DNA of 64,000 bases from assembly GCF_009690905.1 (NCBI RefSeq), contig NZ_VOSW01000034.1:1-64000 (forward strand). Reading direction: 5' to 3'. Position 1 is the first letter of the stretch, and the number at the start of each line of letters is the position of its first letter. Positions 61,747 to 64,000 of the stretch are shown here, piece after piece. The DNA is from Paraburkholderia madseniana (lineage in GTDB: Bacteria > Pseudomonadota > Gammaproteobacteria > Burkholderiales > Burkholderiaceae). The notes beneath the pieces are model-generated. The model did not search any database. It worked only from the letters and a program-made list of their open reading frames with translations, and had not been told where the DNA came from. The position numbers and the translations under genes were made by a program.

Positions 61747-62043
61747 CGCTGATCGCCGGGCAGTGGTCGCTGTCGCGCTCAAACTTGTCGTCATTCTGCA
61801 CAGGATGTGGATCGGCGGTTCCGGCTTACACGCCCACGTTGTTGAGCCGTCTGCCAGATTGCACATATACTGAAGTGACGCGCGGCCATGCGAATATTGG
61901 TTGCGCAGTTCTAGTGCCAGCGGGCCTGAGCGCGAGCATCGCGGCCGCTACTCTTATTGGAGTATGGTCCAATACCGCAGGTGGCAGTTGCGCCAATTGT
62001 CAGCGTCGCGTGAGCCTTGAGGTACCGTACCATGGAGGCAGAG
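61747..62043. other. intergenic region with an inverted repeat
   Basis: 297 bp without a gene. TATTGGA (61955-61961), a 6-base spacer and TCCAATA (61968-61974) form a perfect 7-bp inverted repeat 70 bp before the next ATG and could be an operator. Confidence 0.45.
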
Positions 62044-62397
62044 ATGCAGAGCGAACAGGTGTACTGGGTTTTCACCGTTACCGTCGATCAGATGGACAAG
62101 TTCAAGCCGCTAATACCAAAGCTTGTGGCCGCGACAGAGAAGGAGCCGGGCGCGCTGCAGTTTGAGCTCAACATCGCAGACGACCAGAAGACGGTTGACA
62201 TCTTCGAACGCTACTCGGATTCGAAGGCGGCGCTGTTCCACCAAACGGAAAGCTTCGCCCCATTGTCGACGGAGTTCTTCGCTGTGGCCAAGCTCACTCG
62301 CTGGGTGATCTATGGCACGCCCTCGGACGAGTTCAAGAAGGCGAACGCCGACTTTCACCCGATTTATATGACGCGATCCGATGGTTTTGTCAGGTGA
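62044..62397 (+). CDS. antibiotic biosynthesis monooxygenase (ABM) domain protein
   Basis: A 117-residue ferredoxin-like-fold protein. The N-terminal VYWVFTVTVDQMDKFKPLIPKLVAATEKEPGALQFEL and DIFERYSDSKAALFHQTESF match the ABM pattern. Such proteins form dimers and act as quinol monooxygenases or heme or substrate-modifying enzymes. GGAGG is five bases before the ATG at 62044. The role here is unknown. Confidence 0.85.
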   Translation: MQSEQVYWVFTVTVDQMDKFKPLIPKLVAATEKEPGALQFELNIADDQKTVDIFERYSDSKAALFHQTESFAPLSTEFFAVAKLTRWVIYGTPSDEFKKANADFHPIYMTRSDGFVR

Positions 62398-62695
62398 CGG
62401 GATCGGCTCCTGAGCTTAAGGTCGCGAGTTTGGTAGTGGAAATCAAACTGGCCCGAGTTACGTTCGGCGCGCAGCGGTAGCAATATCTCTTTTCGGTCCC
62501 GGCCGTGCATACTTGCAACGGCCGACGACTGTTTTGGCCAAGAACGTGCAGGCCGGCATGACTGCACTAATGTCCGTTTCACTTCGGAAAAACACGGAAA
62601 AAAACATCATCGGGTTCCCGGAATACTGTACAGCAGATCGGGCTCGTCAACGGTCAGCTGCGGACTAGCCAGCTCACCCATTAAAATTGGGTGAC
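62398..62695. other. intergenic region downstream of the ABM gene
   Basis: 298 bp without a gene. A small hairpin TCACCCA/TGGGTGA (62674-62694) lies immediately after the stop of the minus-strand porin gene and may help terminate it. Otherwise nothing was recognised. Confidence 0.5.
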
Positions 62696-64000
62696 CTACC
62701 ACCCGTACTTGAGCTCAATGCCGGCGTAGTCAGCATTGCGCCCACCCGCCTGACGGATCGAGTTCCCCACCTGGAAGTGCACGGCTTCGATCGAACCAAT
62801 GAGGTTCGCCGCAATCGTCCAGTCCGCGCGCAACTGCACATACATCCCCGTCCACAGGCTGCCTCTACCCGCCGTGCCCGGTACAGCCTGATTCGCCTGC
62901 TGATACACGGCGTCGCCGGTCGTCTCGCGCCACTGGAAGCCCAGCGCGCCGAGCAGCGCCAGATTGGTCGTCGGCTTGAGCGTAATGGATGGTTTGATAT
63001 GAATGAGGTTCGAATAGCCCGTATAGCCCGCGAGCGTGAAGTAGTAGCCGTTCGGAAACAGCGTATTGAAGGTCTCGATTCTGCCGTCGTGCGGGTGCCG
63101 ATCGCCTGAAGCCGCGTCGACCTGCACAGCAACTTGCGGCGACCAGGGCATGTCGAGCTTGTAGGCCGCGATCGAGCCCATCGCCCACGCGAATATCGTG
63201 CTGTTACCGACCGTTCCCGTCTGCAGCATCCCTTCGACATCCCAATTGAAACGACCACGTGTGCCGGAGTAGCGCAAATCCCAGACATCGCGGCGCTCGA
63301 CGCCGCTTGCATCCAGGTACCGCGCGTTGCTGCGGTTATAGCGCGACCAGTAGCCGGACAGATCGCCCGGCCCTACCGACTGGCGCTCGAAACGCACGCC
63401 GCTGAACGTGAGGTCGCGATTCGATACGTCGTCGAACGCGGTTGCGTCGCGGTTCTGCACGGGTTGCGTCGCGTAGGCGATAAAGCGCCACTTCTGGTAT
63501 TCGTAGTCAGCCCAGAGCGCGTCGTACGTCTGGCGCACGTTCGGGCCGTCACGCACGGAGATGAAACGCTGCAGGTCGAATGCCATCTCCTGGCGGCCGA
63601 CACGAAACTTGAAGGTGCCGCCGCCGAGCGCGCCGGTGTAGGTGACAAACGCCTGTTCGAGATCGAGCGGGTTCTTGTCCACCGGGGTGACCACGTTCTT
63701 GCCCCACACGCGTGCATCCTCGATCTGCACGAAGAACTGCCAGTGCTCGCCGAGATGCGCATCGGCATGGACCTCGACGCGCTGGATCAGATACGTATCC
63801 GATTGCGTGCCGATGCCGAACAGCGGTGCGTTATTGCTTTCGACGCGCTCGCGCATATTCACGCCGAGCGACAGATACGATGCCGGGTCGCCGCCGAACG
63901 GAATGTACTTGAGGCCGTCGAGCGGTTCGCGCGGCACGCACGGATTCGCGAGCACCGACCAGTCTTCCTGCCAGCGGTTGAACATGACGACGGGCCGCTT
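62696..64000 (-). CDS. alginate-export-family outer-membrane porin, 5' end beyond window
   Basis: A partial protein of at least 434 residues, open at the right edge. The alternating pattern of aromatic and polar residues and repeated strand-turn motifs (YLSLGVNMRERVESN, FVQIEDARVWGKNV, LDLEQAFVTYTG, FKFRVGRQEMAF) match the Alginate_exp family. It ends with the strand ADYAGIELKYGW with a C-terminal aromatic residue, as expected for a beta-barrel. Signal peptide and start are outside the window. It forms a channel for an organic or anionic substrate; the specific one is unknown. Confidence 0.9.
   Translation of the reverse strand, partial: KRPVVMFNRWQEDWSVLANPCVPREPLDGLKYIPFGGDPASYLSLGVNMRERVESNNAPLFGIGTQSDTYLIQRVEVHADAHLGEHWQFFVQIEDARVWGKNVVTPVDKNPLDLEQAFVTYTGALGGGTFKFRVGRQEMAFDLQRFISVRDGPNVRQTYDALWADYEYQKWRFIAYATQPVQNRDATAFDDVSNRDLTFSGVRFERQSVGPGDLSGYWSRYNRSNARYLDASGVERRDVWDLRYSGTRGRFNWDVEGMLQTGTVGNSTIFAWAMGSIAAYKLDMPWSPQVAVQVDAASGDRHPHDGRIETFNTLFPNGYYFTLAGYTGYSNLIHIKPSITLKPTTNLALLGALGFQWRETTGDAVYQQANQAVPGTAGRGSLWTGMYVQLRADWTIAANLIGSIEAVHFQVGNSIRQAGGRNADYAGIELKYGW

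Overview
The window is GC-rich chromosomal DNA from a beta-proteobacterium of the Burkholderiaceae, most likely Paraburkholderia/Burkholderia. The evidence is the aat-bpt-pyrD block, the class 2 PyrD, the DUF1488 protein, an ssuDCB-Mop cluster, the RlmB/RNase R/tRNA-Leu block and the strong GC bias at third codon positions. The species call is inference from gene content and style only.

Layout. 0-5 kb: a small secreted protein, two small conserved proteins, and the alkanesulfonate operon ssuD-ssuC-ssuB followed by a Mop/TOBE protein (minus strand). 5-11.3 kb: housekeeping and accessory metabolism (enoyl-CoA hydratase-like enzyme, TetR regulator divergent from an NAD-dependent epimerase with a tandem operator between them, DUF1488, lipoprotein, EmrE-type SMR transporter, UPF0303 protein). 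11.5-19.7 kb: initiator tRNA-fMet, Nudix hydrolase, the two N-degron transferases aat and bpt, pyrD, an amino-acid ABC binding protein and permease, lepB, a Gfo/Idh/MocA oxidoreductase and a GntR regulator.

20-54 kb: a large exopolysaccharide locus. A mostly minus-strand arm (36.3 to 20 kb) carries an ElaA-like GNAT, a Wzy-like polymerase, three GT4 glycosyltransferases, a secreted NHL-type propeller protein, a GT2, a fused double hydrolase, a methyltransferase, ManC and a flavin reductase. A Wzx-like flippase is inserted on the plus strand. A plus-strand arm (36.6 to 50.3 kb) starts with a compact carrier-protein module: acyl carrier protein, acyl-CoA-dehydrogenase-like flavoprotein, amino acid:[carrier protein] ligase, DUF1839 protein and GH2-type glycosidase. 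It continues with a Crp/Fnr regulator, a WcaJ-type priming transferase, a GT2, the Wza export lipoprotein and the Wzc tyrosine kinase. A higBA toxin-antitoxin pair and two more GT4 genes follow. Together these encode a Wzx/Wzy-type polymer whose building blocks may be decorated with an amino-acid-derived group made on the dedicated carrier protein. This module is the most interesting part of the window.

54-64 kb: rpiA, rlmB and rnr, then two tandem near-identical tRNA-Leu(CAG) genes. Downstream of the second tRNA lies a decayed island: a P4-type integrase broken by a frameshift and a stop codon and fused in frame to a TrmB-like C-terminal domain, a fragment of a secreted protein, a DUF4239 membrane protein and an ABM-domain protein. 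The window ends inside an outer-membrane alginate-export-family porin. No IS elements, CRISPR arrays or rRNA genes were seen.
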